Part shown: one piece after another, positions 7,807-17,943 of the stretch
Position numbering within the stretch: position 1 is the stretch's first letter
How the letters are laid out: every line of letters begins with the position of its first letter
NCBI GenBank assembly: GCA_963843285.1
Contig: CAWJJO010000006.1
Location: 62,001 to 126,000 of the forward strand
Length of the DNA: 64,000 nucleotides
Direction: 5' to 3'
Origin: CAZDDB01 sp963843285
GTDB taxonomy: Bacteria; Acidobacteriota; HRBIN11; JAKEFK01
Made by a program: the position numbers and the translations under genes
Notes under the pieces: model-generated
What the model was told of the DNA's origin: nothing
Database searches by the model: none
Seen by the model: only the letters and a program-made list of their open reading frames with translations

Positions 7807-10800
7807 CTACAGTGGAATCGTCTTCAATCCTGTCTCCAACTGTTGTTTGATTTCGGTGTAGAGTTGTCGCTGAGCTGTGGTCGGTGGTCCATCTGCCTCT
7901 TCCAGATCAGTAACTAAGGCGATCAACGCATCTACAGCGTCTACGAGTTTGGCGATCTCTTTCCGTTTGATTTTGTGAGTATCCGCGGTTTCCGTTTCCA
8001 GTTTCTTATCGAGTTCCTTCGCAGAATCGTATTTGTCCGAAACATCAGCCAGTGTTTTCGACACTTCACGGTAGAACGCGAACTCGGCTTGCATATCCGC
8101 CACGGTCGCCGTTGATCGCGGATCGCGTTGCACTGTCAGTGGAGACTCTTGCGTTTGCCCTTGTGCAGTCAGACGCAGTGTATAGCGCCCCGGAATTACA
8201 AGCATTCCTTGCGGAAGTGCGGGCGTATCCTGTCCGGGTGTGGCAGCAATTGAGTATTCGTAACTCGGTGACTTTGGACGTTCGTATCGGAGATTCCAGA
8301 CAAATCGATTGTGCCCTTCGCGCGCTGGAAGAATCGAAAGCTGTTGCTGCCAAAATTCAGAGAAGTACCGTTCAGCTTTAGGCCGTACTGGTTTGTCATC
8401 GCTCCGAAATGAGCGGATTGCCTCGCCTTTTGAATCCAGGATTTCCAGTTTCGCAGTTGTCGAATTTGTCGGCAGATTATAATCGATGACTGCGCCGGCC
8501 GGCGGATTTGCTGTTGTTGGAATTTCCGGCGGAAGCGGCGTGTCGCGATTTTCGTTTTTCGAGACACGAATTGTCGGCGCCGGGGGCACCAGAACGGGGA
8601 CTTTGGGAATCACAGTTGGGTCTCCGTTCCGGAGTGGAGTTAAGTCATCGAAAATCCAGAGCGCGCGTCCCTGTGTGGCCGCGATCAGGTCGCGATCATG
8701 AATTAGCAGATCATTCACTCCGGTTCTTGGCAGGTTCAATTGCCAGGCCTTCCAGTGATCCCCGTCATCAAACGAAACAGACACCCCGGTTCGTGTTCCG
8801 GCATACAGCAGGCCGGCTTTTGCGGGGATCCTGACGCACAACGTTTACCCAGGAATCTTCAGGAATGCCCGCTGCAATCGCGGTCCACGTCCTTCCGTAA
8901 TCGTGAGTACGATATATAGAAGGACGGCGATCATCCTGACGATGTCTGTCCACAGCGACATATGCGGTGGCTGCGTCTGTGGCCGAAGCGTCCACTGAAG
9001 CGATTTTGCTCCAATCAGAAATCGCATCCGGGGTGACGTTATTCCATGTCTTGCCGTCATCCCGCGTGAGCTGAATGCGGCCATTGTCCGTGCCGATCCA
9101 GATGAGTCCTTTTTCGCGCGGGGAAGGGGCAATCGAATAGATGACACCGTAGCCGCAAGCAGTGGCGCGATCAACCGGAACATCTTCTTCACAATTCTTC
9201 GTGCCGGCATCGGGGCCCGAAAGATCGGGACTGATGATCTCCCAGCTTAGTCCTTTGTCCATCGACCGGAACAACACCTGAGCGCCTTGATACAGCGCGT
9301 GCGGGGGAAGTGGCGAAATCGCAATTGGCGTAATCCATGTGTATCGATACTTAACTGTGGTGGGTCGCTTCGCATAACTGGAAGACGGCCAGGGTGATAC
9401 GTTGCTGACTCTTCCATTGCGCGCATCCCATTTTGATAAACGCCCGCCCAGACCACTGCCGTAAACGAGGTTCGGATCGTCCGGATCCGGCAAATCGAAA
9501 TCGCGCTCATCTCCGCCGACAGGATACCAATCGCGGAAAGTGAGCTGGCCATAATCGCTGCGAGAAGCAATTCGGACAGTGCCGCTGTCCTGCTGGCCGG
9601 AATAAATCCCGTATGGAAATCTGTTATCCGCACCGAGACGGTAAAACTGTCCTGTTGCCTGATTGTACCAGCCACTCCACGTCTTTCCGTTATTCACGCT
9701 GATCGTTGTCCCCTGATCGGCAGCAAGGATCATGTGGTCGGGATGCTTTGGATTGATCCACATAAAGTGATAATCGTCGCCCCCGGGGCTCCTTTGGTGA
9801 TCGCGAGTGTCTTTCCGCCGTCTTCAGATTTTTGAACGGAGCGGCCCATAACGTACAGGACATCTGCATTGTTTGGATCTGCGGTCACGCGGTTCATGTA
9901 TGTGCCTGCGAGCGCGTCATCCTCTTTCATCAATTGCCAGGATCCGCCGGCATCATCGGAACGGTAAAGCCCCGTGCCTCTCTCTGCAAGGACAGACGCA
10001 TATACACGGTTCCCGTTTGTGTTTCGAGCAACGGCAAGACCGATGCGGCTCAGCGGCAGTTCAGGTAAGCCGTTGCGTGAAGTTTGTGCCCAGGTCTTTC
10101 CTCCGTCATTTGATTTCCAAATTCCGCTTCCAGGACCAACCTGAGGCGTAAAATAAGATTGCCATGGATACAGGCGAACTTGCCACATCGCGGCGTAAAT
10201 CAGATCGGGGAATGCCGGATCGGAAGCCAAATCGACCGCTCCCGTTTTTTCATCCACAAAAAGGACACTCTTCCAATTTCGACCGCCATCTTCGCTTCGA
10301 AACACGCCTCGCTCTCTGTTCGGTCCAAATAGATGACCAAGAGCAGCAACCAGAACGATGTTTGGATCACGCGGATCGATCCATATCCTGCCGATGTGAC
10401 GTGTATCCGTAAGACCAAGAGAAGTCCATGTTTTTCCATCGTCCTCGGATTTGTATACACCTGTGCCGTCCATGACGTCGTATCGCGTCTGAACCTGTCC
10501 GCTTCCTGCATAAATGACCTGTGGATTCCCGGGAACAATTGCTAGCGCGCCAACGGATGAAAATGGAGCGCGATCGGCAAGCGCTTGCCATGTGAGACCC
10601 GCATCCGAAGTCTTCCATATTCCGCCATCGGCTGCGCCAAAATAGAAGACATCGGGTTGATCCGGAACACCCTCAGCAACGATCGACCAACCGGCGCGAA
10701 GCGGTCCCAGCAATCTCCATTGCAAGTCCGAAGATGTATCCTGGGCTGACAAAATGGATGCCCCAAGCGGGAGAATGGATAAAAATGCAATTAGCCATTT

Positions 10801-10812
10801 AGCTTTCGTCAT
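7807..10812 (-). pseudogene. Sortilin/VPS10-type BNR-repeat exported protein, interrupted by two frameshifts
   Basis: About 1000 codons in three consecutive frames. Piece 1 starts at ATG 10812-10810, after ggagaacga, with a signal peptide (MTKAKWLIAFLSILPLGASI), and encodes BNR/Asp-box repeats (SDDAGGSW, KSEDGGKTW type). The frame breaks near 9780 in the run ccccggggg: one extra G restores the reading GAPGGDDYHFMWINPKHPDH. Piece 2 (about 9775-8830) continues the propeller. A second break near 8825 is repaired by removing one C, giving RQDPAKAGLLYAGTRTG. Piece 3 carries the last blades and a helical tail ending LETGLKTIPL. Sortilin-like propellers are abundant exported proteins in Acidobacteria-type genomes, often next to peptidases. 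Both lesions are single-base changes in short homopolymers, so assembly error is possible. The C-terminus also seems short, ending at the junction with the protease remnant. Confidence 0.82.
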
Positions 10813-10929
10813 TCGTTCTCCGTGTGCGAGAATTATAACACTCCAGGTTCTGCCAGCCGGCAATCTGATATAGTTACGGTGTGGAGTTAAGTTCTCGTAT
10901 TTCCTGACGTCTACGTAAGGCGGATTTCT

Positions 10930-12228
10930 ATGGCACAAGATTCAAGCCCGAGTTGGATGAAGATATTTGAGGGCAAGTCCAAAGATTCTTTGAATTCTCC
11001 AAAGCAGTGGCTGATTCCAATCGGCGGTTTTGCACTCATCTTTTTTGTAGCCTTCGCATCAAGGGCGGAGGAATTGATCGCGATTCCTGTCATTGCTATG
11101 TTGATGTCGCCCATCTGGATCTGGATGCGCCATCGACACGAGTTGAATAAACAGCGGTTAAAGGCAGTGAGTCCCGAAGAAACCGCAAAGTCCAGCCGCA
11201 TGGAAGATCGAATTGCAAATCTGGAAGCGCTCATTTGCCGATTGGATACCGAATTGAATCAGCAAATGGAACGTTCGCTCATATCCACCAGAATGTTTGC
11301 TGCACCCTCTTCTACCGGCGGAAGTGCAATGCCCACAACGCTTCTCAGTTTGGCGGCCGCGCTGGAAGGGCGCTATCAAGTGCTCTCCGAATTAGGCCGC
11401 GGAGGAATGGGAATCGTTTACCAGGCGTACGATAAACAGTTGAAAGATCAAGTCGCGATCAAGTTGTTGTCTCCATTGTTGAGCACGGACATTGATGCGC
11501 TTGAAAGACTCACCCGTGAAGTTTCACTGGCACGCCGGGTGACTCATCCAAACGTCATCCGGATCCATGATATCGCCGAAGTGAATGGTCTTCATTATGT
11601 TTCGATGGAATATTTCGGGGGAACCAACTTGAAAGAGCATTTGAAACGAAGCGGTCCACTGTCGCTTTTGAATGCTTATCAGATCCTGTCGCAAATGTTC
11701 GACGGTCTGGAGGCAGCCCATTCGCAGGGTGTTGTTCATCGTGACTTGAAAGCCCAGAACGTTATGATCAGTCCTTCGGGACAAATCAAGATCATCGATT
11801 TTGGTCTGGCGCGTTCGGTCCATTTGGAAGGGATGACGGCGACCGGTTTGATCATGGGCACACCCGAATATATGGCGCCGGAACAGGTAGCAGGGAAGCA
11901 TGTGGATGAGAGGGCCGATATCTATGCGCTTGGAGTGATCATGTTTGAAATGCTGACGGGGCGCGTGCCGTTCAAAGGTGATTCAGCGATTGCCGTGGGA
12001 TTTCAACATTTGAAAGATCTTCCTCCTTCTCCGCGTTCGATCAATCCGCAAATTCCGGAAGAGGTGGAACGCATAATCTTGAAAGCTCTCGAAAAGGATC
12101 CGATCCAGAGATATCGCAATGTGGACGACTTGAGGAAAGATTTTGAATCCGCGCTACCGCGTTTTGCTGCTGGAGCGACGGCCACCGCAGGTTCAGCAGC
12201 AATACTGCCTTCGCACCAAAAGAACTAA
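10930..12228 (+). CDS. Membrane-anchored Ser/Thr protein kinase (paralogue 1)
   Basis: 432 aa. Two hydrophobic segments at about 28-43 and 49-66 anchor the protein; a short coiled coil follows (MEDRIANLEALICRLDTELN, 91-110). The Hanks-type kinase domain spans about 149-410: glycine loop GRGGMG (156-161), Lys178, catalytic HRDLKAQN with Asp272, DFG at 290-292, and GTPEYMAPEQ. All catalytic residues are present. Only about 20 residues follow the kinase, so there is no extracellular sensor of the PASTA type; sensing probably occurs through the membrane segment or coiled coil. The gene is divergent from the sortilin-like gene and convergent with the DUF885 gene 16 bp away. The ATG at 10930 follows aaggcgga. 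Closely related kinases lie at 18210, 60501 and 61760. Confidence 0.93.
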   Translation: MAQDSSPSWMKIFEGKSKDSLNSPKQWLIPIGGFALIFFVAFASRAEELIAIPVIAMLMSPIWIWMRHRHELNKQRLKAVSPEETAKSSRMEDRIANLEALICRLDTELNQQMERSLISTRMFAAPSSTGGSAMPTTLLSLAAALEGRYQVLSELGRGGMGIVYQAYDKQLKDQVAIKLLSPLLSTDIDALERLTREVSLARRVTHPNVIRIHDIAEVNGLHYVSMEYFGGTNLKEHLKRSGPLSLLNAYQILSQMFDGLEAAHSQGVVHRDLKAQNVMISPSGQIKIIDFGLARSVHLEGMTATGLIMGTPEYMAPEQVAGKHVDERADIYALGVIMFEMLTGRVPFKGDSAIAVGFQHLKDLPPSPRSINPQIPEEVERIILKALEKDPIQRYRNVDDLRKDFESALPRFAAGATATAGSAAILPSHQKN

Positions 12229-12244
12229 ACGGTTTGTAAAACCG

Positions 12245-13576
12245 CTATTTCAGGTCCGAAGGGACAAATGGTAGCGACAGAAGACGTTCGAATTCGCGCC
12301 ACCGGTTCTCTGGATTTCCTTCCGCGCGCGATTCCACATAGTTCCGCACAACGTCTTCGCCCAGATTGTAATTGATCACATAGCTGCGATACCGGTCGAT
12401 AAAGGACACTCGCTGCACCGCGCGCTCCTTCTCCATCAGGGAATATTTCTCCAACAAATTCACCGCTTCTTCGCGCCCGATTTTTCCATCCAGATATAAC
12501 CTGGCTGTATGATTTCCCGCATGACTGAGCAACGCTGTTAATTTTCGGATTTTGAAGTACTTTTCTGCTTTTGAAGGATCCAGTCCTGCGAGAGGGAAGA
12601 GGACATCCCGTTCGAAACTGAGTTTCTCGTCATCCGGGAACGCCACATCGATCCCGTAGTTTGCGCTTCCTTCTGCAATCAGGGATTGAGGACTGAATAG
12701 TGGATATAAGGTAAATTCGATCCAGCCTTTCTCTTGAACGAGCCGGTTTTCCAAAAGAACGTTGTACACATGATGGCCGGGATAACCTTCGTGGCATGCA
12801 AGATCAATCGCGCGATCAATGTAGATCGGCAGGTCCGTGTTGATCTGGATCAAACTCTGATATTTTCCTTGATACCAGTTGTACCCGCTCCAGGGCTCGT
12901 TCCGGACATATTCGATTTTGAAATTTTCACTCTCAGGAAGCCGGATGTGTTGGAGGGTTCGCTTGCGTGCTTCACGAATTGCGGCCTGGAACACCGAATC
13001 TACTTTGCCCGGAGGAATGACCAGGTCCTGTTTGAATGCGGCATATCGTTTTGGCAGCGGACCTTCTCCCGGCAACCGGGACTCAATCTCCTTCAATGCG
13101 TTGTCAAAATTGCTTTCGGGATAGTCCGGCGCGACAGCATCGAACAGTCCGCTGCATTCTTCGTCGAATGCAAGTTTTTCATGTTGAAGAACTCGAGCGC
13201 GGGTAAACAGCGCGACAAGTTGTTTTTTCAGGTACTTGCGACGCAGCTGGTGAGACTCATCGAAATCCTGGGGCACTTTTTCCAGCCGGGAAAGAATCGA
13301 AGTGGCGGTATCCTTAATCTCGTTCAGAGATTGTTTCTGTTTTGCGGATTCTTCCTTCCATTTTTCCGGTCCATAATACGCATCGACGTAGTCCGGATCC
13401 TGTTGCCCCAACGCCAGCGCAAGTCGAACGTATGATTCAGCAATCGAGTTCATCGAATCATCCTCACTATAAATTGAACTCGCCAGCGCAAGTAGCAGCC
13501 AGGCGGTGATGAAGATTTGAAGCATCATCCTCCACGAAACCAATAGCTTATTCCACTTTGCGCGATTCACAAGCAT
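12245..13576 (-). CDS. Exported DUF885-family metallopeptidase-like protein
   Basis: 443 aa. The N-terminus has a basic n-region and a hydrophobic core (MMLQIFITAWLLLALASS) typical of a Sec signal. The zinc-binding motif HEGYPGHH sits near residue 265 and matches the HEGxPGHH signature of DUF885 proteins, which are predicted gluzincin-type peptidases; a distal Glu in IAEGSANYG probably completes the site. Length is somewhat below the usual 550-600 aa, but the sequence is continuous. An alternative start at 13528 would give a shorter signal peptide; neither start has an ideal Shine-Dalgarno spacing. It is divergent from the M13 peptidase gene, so the two exported peptidases may share the ~40-90 bp promoter region. 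Substrate unknown. Confidence 0.85.
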   Translation of the reverse strand: MLVNRAKWNKLLVSWRMMLQIFITAWLLLALASSIYSEDDSMNSIAESYVRLALALGQQDPDYVDAYYGPEKWKEESAKQKQSLNEIKDTATSILSRLEKVPQDFDESHQLRRKYLKKQLVALFTRARVLQHEKLAFDEECSGLFDAVAPDYPESNFDNALKEIESRLPGEGPLPKRYAAFKQDLVIPPGKVDSVFQAAIREARKRTLQHIRLPESENFKIEYVRNEPWSGYNWYQGKYQSLIQINTDLPIYIDRAIDLACHEGYPGHHVYNVLLENRLVQEKGWIEFTLYPLFSPQSLIAEGSANYGIDVAFPDDEKLSFERDVLFPLAGLDPSKAEKYFKIRKLTALLSHAGNHTARLYLDGKIGREEAVNLLEKYSLMEKERAVQRVSFIDRYRSYVINYNLGEDVVRNYVESRAEGNPENRWREFERLLSLPFVPSDLK

Positions 13577-13618
13577 CCTCGTGCTAAAATGTCGCTTTCG
13601 AAAAAAGGAGAAACCAGT

Positions 13619-15634
13619 ATGAAATCGCTTTTCCCCTTCCTGTTGCTATTCATTATTTCATTGCACTTTTCAGTCACTGGAAGTCTATACGCGGGTACCG
13701 GCGTCGTTGTGAGCGACATGGATACCGCTGCGGATCCATGCAAGGACTTTTTTGAATACGCAAATGGAACCTGGGTCAAGAAGAATCCAATCCCTGCAGA
13801 TCGCTCTTCGTACAGTTCTTTCAGCGAGGTATTCGATCGCAATTTGAACATTCTTCACGAAATACTGGAAGCTGCCTCAAAGGATAAAGCTGCGCCCGAG
13901 TGGAGCGTTGTGGGAAAGGTCGGAGCTTTTTACAACGCCGGAATGAATACGGAAAAAATCGAAGCGGATGGTGCAAAGCCTTTGGAAGAGGAACTCGCTC
14001 GCATCGAAGCGATCCAGGATACACTCGGCGTCCAGGAAGAGATCGCGCGGTTGCACCGGTATGGGATCTTTCCGGCTTTCCAGCTACTGGCTGTACAGGA
14101 TTTCAAAGACAGCACAAAAATCATCGGGATGGTGTATCAAGCAGGTCTCGGAATGCCCGACCGGGATTACTACCTCAGCGATGACGCGAAAATGAAAGCG
14201 GTTCGTAAGGAGTACGTGGCTCACATTGCAAAAATGTTTCAATTGCTTGGAGAAAAAAAATCACCCGGTGAAATGAAGGCGAAGAAAGTCATGGATTTTG
14301 AAACGCAGCTTGCGAAACGCTCGATGACACAGGTGGAGCAACGGGATCCCAACGCGATTTACCACAGAATGACCGTTGCAGAAATGGATTCGTTGACTTC
14401 TTCGTGGCCGTGGCCGCGCTATTTTTTGAAAATCGGAATCCCCAATCCGGGAAACATCAATGTGGCACAGCCGGACTTTCTAAAGGAAGTGGGGAAGATG
14501 GTTGCAGATCATCCGCTTGAGGATTGGAAAGCGTATCTGCGATGGCATCTGATTCATGGTACCGCCGCAAGATTGAGCACGGATTTTGAGAATGAAGATT
14601 TTCGTTTTAACGAGGGCGTCATTCGCGGAACAAAGGAGATGAAGCCGCGCTGGAAGCGTGTCGTAGAAACCACAGATCAACGTTTGGGAGAAGCGCTCGG
14701 CCAGCTCTTTGTGGAAAAGGCTTTCAGCGCGGATGCCAAGAAACGAGCGCTGGAACTTGTGATCAACGTGACGGCTGCGCTTCGCGATCGAATTCAAACG
14801 CTGGATTGGATGGGAAGCGATACAAAGAAACAGGCGCTTCGAAAACTCGATGCGATCCGTGTGAAAGTCGGATATCCCGACAAATGGCGCGATTATTCAG
14901 GACTCGGTGTGGAGCCCGCTTCCTATGTGTTGAATGTGATGCAGGCCGACGCATTTGAGTTTCAGAGACAGATCAACAAAATTGGAAATCCGGTCGATCC
15001 GAACGAATGGCAAATGAGCCCACCCACGGTAAACGCCTATTATGATTGGAGCTTTAACGACATCAATTTTCCCGCAGGAATTCTGCAGCCCCCTTTCTTC
15101 GATCCGAATGCAGACGATGCTTCCAATTACGGGGGTATCGGAATGGTGATCGGTCATGAACTGACTCACGGATTTGACGATCAAGGGCGACAGTTTGATG
15201 CAGAAGGAAATTTAAAGAATTGGTGGACAGCGGAGGATGAAAAACAATTCAATTCGCGCTCGGCAATGGTGGATAAGCAATATAGCGATTATGTGGCGAT
15301 AGAAAACCTGCGCGTAAATGGAAAACTAACGCTGGGCGAAAACATAGCCGATATCGGCGGATTGAAGATTGCCTATCTCGCTTTGAAGAAATCGATGGAA
15401 GGCAAGCCGCCTGTTGAAAAAATCGATGGCTTTACTCCGGAGCAACGCTTCTTTCTCGCCTTTGCCCAGATCTGGCATGGCACAGAACGTCCGGAACAAA
15501 CGCGTCTGCGCGTCACCACCAATCCGCATTCCCCGAACCGGTTTCGTGTGATCGGGCCACTGGCGGATACTCCCGAGTTTTCCGAAGCTTTCGCTTGCAA
15601 GGAAACTGCCGCCGCCCCCAATCAGATCTGGTAG
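13619..15634 (+). CDS. M13 family (neprilysin/PepO-like) zinc endopeptidase
   Basis: 671 aa with a Sec signal peptide (MKSLFPFLLLFIISLHFSVT). The N-terminal M13 domain starts at DTAADPCKDFFEYANGTW and the catalytic domain holds HELTH at 513-517 and the third zinc ligand Glu574 in ENIADIGG. The C-terminal FRVIGPLADTPEFSEAF is the standard family end, so the protein is complete. It should cleave short peptides outside the cytoplasm. The start at 13619 is preferred over an upstream in-frame ATG because aaaaaaggag lies 7 nt before it and the signal peptide begins there. A -10-like TAAAAT lies upstream near 13584. The small exported protein at 15731 follows on the same strand with an almost identical ribosome-binding context (ggagaccagtatg). 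Confidence 0.95.
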   Translation: MKSLFPFLLLFIISLHFSVTGSLYAGTGVVVSDMDTAADPCKDFFEYANGTWVKKNPIPADRSSYSSFSEVFDRNLNILHEILEAASKDKAAPEWSVVGKVGAFYNAGMNTEKIEADGAKPLEEELARIEAIQDTLGVQEEIARLHRYGIFPAFQLLAVQDFKDSTKIIGMVYQAGLGMPDRDYYLSDDAKMKAVRKEYVAHIAKMFQLLGEKKSPGEMKAKKVMDFETQLAKRSMTQVEQRDPNAIYHRMTVAEMDSLTSSWPWPRYFLKIGIPNPGNINVAQPDFLKEVGKMVADHPLEDWKAYLRWHLIHGTAARLSTDFENEDFRFNEGVIRGTKEMKPRWKRVVETTDQRLGEALGQLFVEKAFSADAKKRALELVINVTAALRDRIQTLDWMGSDTKKQALRKLDAIRVKVGYPDKWRDYSGLGVEPASYVLNVMQADAFEFQRQINKIGNPVDPNEWQMSPPTVNAYYDWSFNDINFPAGILQPPFFDPNADDASNYGGIGMVIGHELTHGFDDQGRQFDAEGNLKNWWTAEDEKQFNSRSAMVDKQYSDYVAIENLRVNGKLTLGENIADIGGLKIAYLALKKSMEGKPPVEKIDGFTPEQRFFLAFAQIWHGTERPEQTRLRVTTNPHSPNRFRVIGPLADTPEFSEAFACKETAAAPNQIW

Positions 15635-15647
15635 CACCTATGAAGCA

Positions 15648-15662
15648 CAGGCGGGACGCCTG
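15648..15662. repeat. Short REP-type hairpin (caggcg/cgcctg)
   Basis: Perfect 6-bp stem with a gga loop (caggcg gga cgcctg) followed by cgctccat. The same design occurs at 49316-49382 and 63600-63643. It lies in the gap after the M13 peptidase gene and may also act as a processing or termination signal. Confidence 0.65.
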
Positions 15663-15730
15663 CGCTCCATATCTGTGGTACTCTTTTCATGGAAGATGCT
15701 GGGCAAATCCAAAAATAAAAGGAGACCAGT

Positions 15731-16207
15731 ATGCGACGAATCATTCTTTTGCTTGCCGTTTGTTTGCTTCTTGCTGTGACAACTGCTCATGCAGGTGTGG
15801 GAAAAGGTAAAGTCCCTTCCGAGGGCTCTCAGGTTTTTCATTTTACAGCCAACGAAGATGGGCACGTGCAGATCTCAATGATCTATTCCAGCGCTTCCGC
15901 GGATCTGGATCTCGTAGTCACTACGAGAGACAGTGCTGGAGACGAAGTCATTGTCGGCGCCGCGCTTTCTTCCATCCAGTTCTTTGAGCGTGTGGAATGC
16001 GGAGTGGAAGAAGGCCTTACATATGACATCACCGTTTCCAGTTTTACCGGAGCCAGTTCTTTCAAACTCTACGTCACAACAACGAGTTTGGAAGATCTTG
16101 CGAAGGGTCCTGCGGGTGCGTCCACTACCAGCGAGAACATCCCGGCGTCTCTAAAGAAGGTAGTAGACAACTTGAAGAAAGGAAAACAATCCATTCAGAA
16201 GAACTGA
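15731..16207 (+). CDS. Small exported protein with pre-peptidase (PPC)-like beta domain
   Basis: 158 aa. Signal peptide MRRIILLLAVCLLLAVTTAHA is followed by a beta-sandwich-like segment (VFHFTANEDGHVQISMIYSS, then LTYDITVSSFTGASSFKLYV) resembling bacterial pre-peptidase C-terminal domains, which are usually appended to secreted proteases. Here the domain stands alone, with a Lys-rich tail (LKKVVDNLKKGKQSIQKN). Its position between the M13 peptidase and the OPT oligopeptide transporter (12-bp gap to the latter) suggests a role in extracellular peptide use, but this is inferred from context only. Ribosome-binding site aaaggaga precedes the ATG. Confidence 0.75.
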   Translation: MRRIILLLAVCLLLAVTTAHAGVGKGKVPSEGSQVFHFTANEDGHVQISMIYSSASADLDLVVTTRDSAGDEVIVGAALSSIQFFERVECGVEEGLTYDITVSSFTGASSFKLYVTTTSLEDLAKGPAGASTTSENIPASLKKVVDNLKKGKQSIQKN

Positions 16208-16219
16208 GGAGAGGTCCGG

Positions 16220-17938
16220 ATGAGTCAGCAGAAATCTGAGCAGGGAACCCCTGCCCCTGAATTGACGCTTCGTTCGGTGCTTGTCGGTTTGGTCGTCGCG
16301 GCGATTATTGGAAGCGCGTATCCCTACATTGTGTTGAAGCTGGGCTTCGGACCAAATCTCTCTGTGGTTGCGGCGTTCTTCGGATTTATTGCGCTGGTGT
16401 TGATACTTCGAGCGCCGGGCACCAATGCGCGTGAAAATAACATCGTTCAAACGATGGGAACGAGCGCCGGCCAGACCGCCTTCATGTGCGTCCTGCTGGC
16501 TGCGTTTGACATGCTGAACGACAGGGGCGTTTTCTCTCCTCCGATTCACCTGGACACTCTCCAGATTTTTCTCTGGCTGTGCAGCGCTAGCCTTCTGGGA
16601 GTCTTGCTCGCCGTGCCCATGCGACAGCATTACATTGAGCAAGAGAATCTCACCTATGCGGATGGCCTGGCGGCCGGCGAAACCATCGCAGTGCTGCACG
16701 AAGGCAAAGAAAAAGGGGTAGGTGGTCCTACTGCCGCGCTGGGTCTTGGCGGTCTCGCGTCAGGCGGGTTGATGGCTGTATTGAGCCTGCTGAAACCGTT
16801 CGCTGACACCTATTATCCGGTTGCCTGGATGCAAACGATGCGTATCGGATTCAACTGGAGCCTTCTTTCGTTTGGATCCGGTCTCCTGGTAGGAATCAGA
16901 GTTTGTTTTGCGATGGCGATTGGAATGGCGATGAGCTGGTTCATTCTTCCCTCCTATCTTCATTCGCACCAGATGATCGCGGAAATGAGTTTTCGGGAAA
17001 CACTTCGATGGGTGATGTGGCCCGCGACCGGGTTGATGGTTGCCGGCGGGTTGATGTCGCTGTTTTTGAAATGGCATTTGATTGTAAAGACGTTCAAGAA
17101 TCTACGTGCCGCCGATGTGAAGAGCACGGATTTTCCGATCAAATGGGTTGTTATCGGATCGATTATTCTGACAATCGTTCTGTGTTTTACACAATACTTC
17201 AGCCTTGGGATTCCACTCTGGATCTCGCTGCTGTCCATCATTTTTTCGCTCCCATTGATGCTGGTTGGTTTGCGCGTTCTGGGAGAAACAAACTGGGGAC
17301 CGATCAGCGCAATGTCGAACATGATGCAGGCAATCTTTGCCATAATTTCCCCGGGCAACGTCGCTGTAAACATGTCTTCCAGCGGTTTAACCGGTACGAT
17401 CGCGGTCCAGTCCGAGGCCTTGATGCAGGACTTTCGCGCCGGGAAGATTGTCGGCTCGAATCCACGGTCGCTAACATACGTACAACTTCTTGCGGCTCCG
17501 GTGGGAGCCATTTGCACAGCGATCATCTATCCCGTGCTTCGCGCAAAGTACGGAGTAGGAGAAAAGGGGCTTTCTTCCCCGATCAGTGTAAAGTGGGCCG
17601 GCTTTGCGGAACTGCTGACCAAAGGATTGGACGCGCTCCCTCCCGGATGTCTGGTCGGGTTGCTCATTGGCGTGATTGCCGGAATTGTGTTGACCTTTTT
17701 AACCGAAAAATACGGCGTGGCCGTGCCTTCGCCTGCTGCAATGGGAATCGGCATGTTGATTCCTTCGGATGTTCTGATGCCGTTTGTTTTGGGCGGCGTT
17801 GCGCAATGGCTTTGGTCGATGCGATCGAAGATCACAGAAGATTTGTACCGCATTCCGCTTGCTTCCGGATTTATTGCGGGAGAAGCGATTATCGCTGTCC
17901 TGCTGTCTATTCTTGCCGCCGCCGGAGTTAACTTTTAA
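16220..17938 (+). CDS. OPT family oligopeptide transporter
   Basis: 572 aa integral membrane protein with about 14 hydrophobic segments. Family-typical stretches include LTLRSVLVGLVVAAIIGSAY at the N-terminus, YIVLKLG, and an internal repeat AVPSPAAMGIGMLIPSDVLM near the C-terminus. OPT transporters are proton-driven importers of oligopeptides or metal chelates. Length fits the bacterial branch. It begins 12 bp after the small PPC-like gene, with gaggagagg as ribosome-binding site, so these two are likely co-transcribed. Together with the M13 peptidase upstream this makes a plausible peptide degradation and uptake group. The double-hairpin element starts 5 bp after the stop codon. Confidence 0.93.
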   Translation: MSQQKSEQGTPAPELTLRSVLVGLVVAAIIGSAYPYIVLKLGFGPNLSVVAAFFGFIALVLILRAPGTNARENNIVQTMGTSAGQTAFMCVLLAAFDMLNDRGVFSPPIHLDTLQIFLWLCSASLLGVLLAVPMRQHYIEQENLTYADGLAAGETIAVLHEGKEKGVGGPTAALGLGGLASGGLMAVLSLLKPFADTYYPVAWMQTMRIGFNWSLLSFGSGLLVGIRVCFAMAIGMAMSWFILPSYLHSHQMIAEMSFRETLRWVMWPATGLMVAGGLMSLFLKWHLIVKTFKNLRAADVKSTDFPIKWVVIGSIILTIVLCFTQYFSLGIPLWISLLSIIFSLPLMLVGLRVLGETNWGPISAMSNMMQAIFAIISPGNVAVNMSSSGLTGTIAVQSEALMQDFRAGKIVGSNPRSLTYVQLLAAPVGAICTAIIYPVLRAKYGVGEKGLSSPISVKWAGFAELLTKGLDALPPGCLVGLLIGVIAGIVLTFLTEKYGVAVPSPAAMGIGMLIPSDVLMPFVLGGVAQWLWSMRSKITEDLYRIPLASGFIAGEAIIAVLLSILAAAGVNF

Positions 17939-17943
17939 AACTT

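Noticed and set aside
12734..13435. Plus-strand frame opposite the DUF885 gene
   Set aside because: Composition typical of a complement strand; the DUF885 frame has HEGYPGHH and a signal peptide.
16903..17931. Long alternative plus-strand frame inside the OPT transporter gene
   Set aside because: Arg-, Cys- and His-rich composition with no domain; it overlaps an unmistakable membrane transporter frame.
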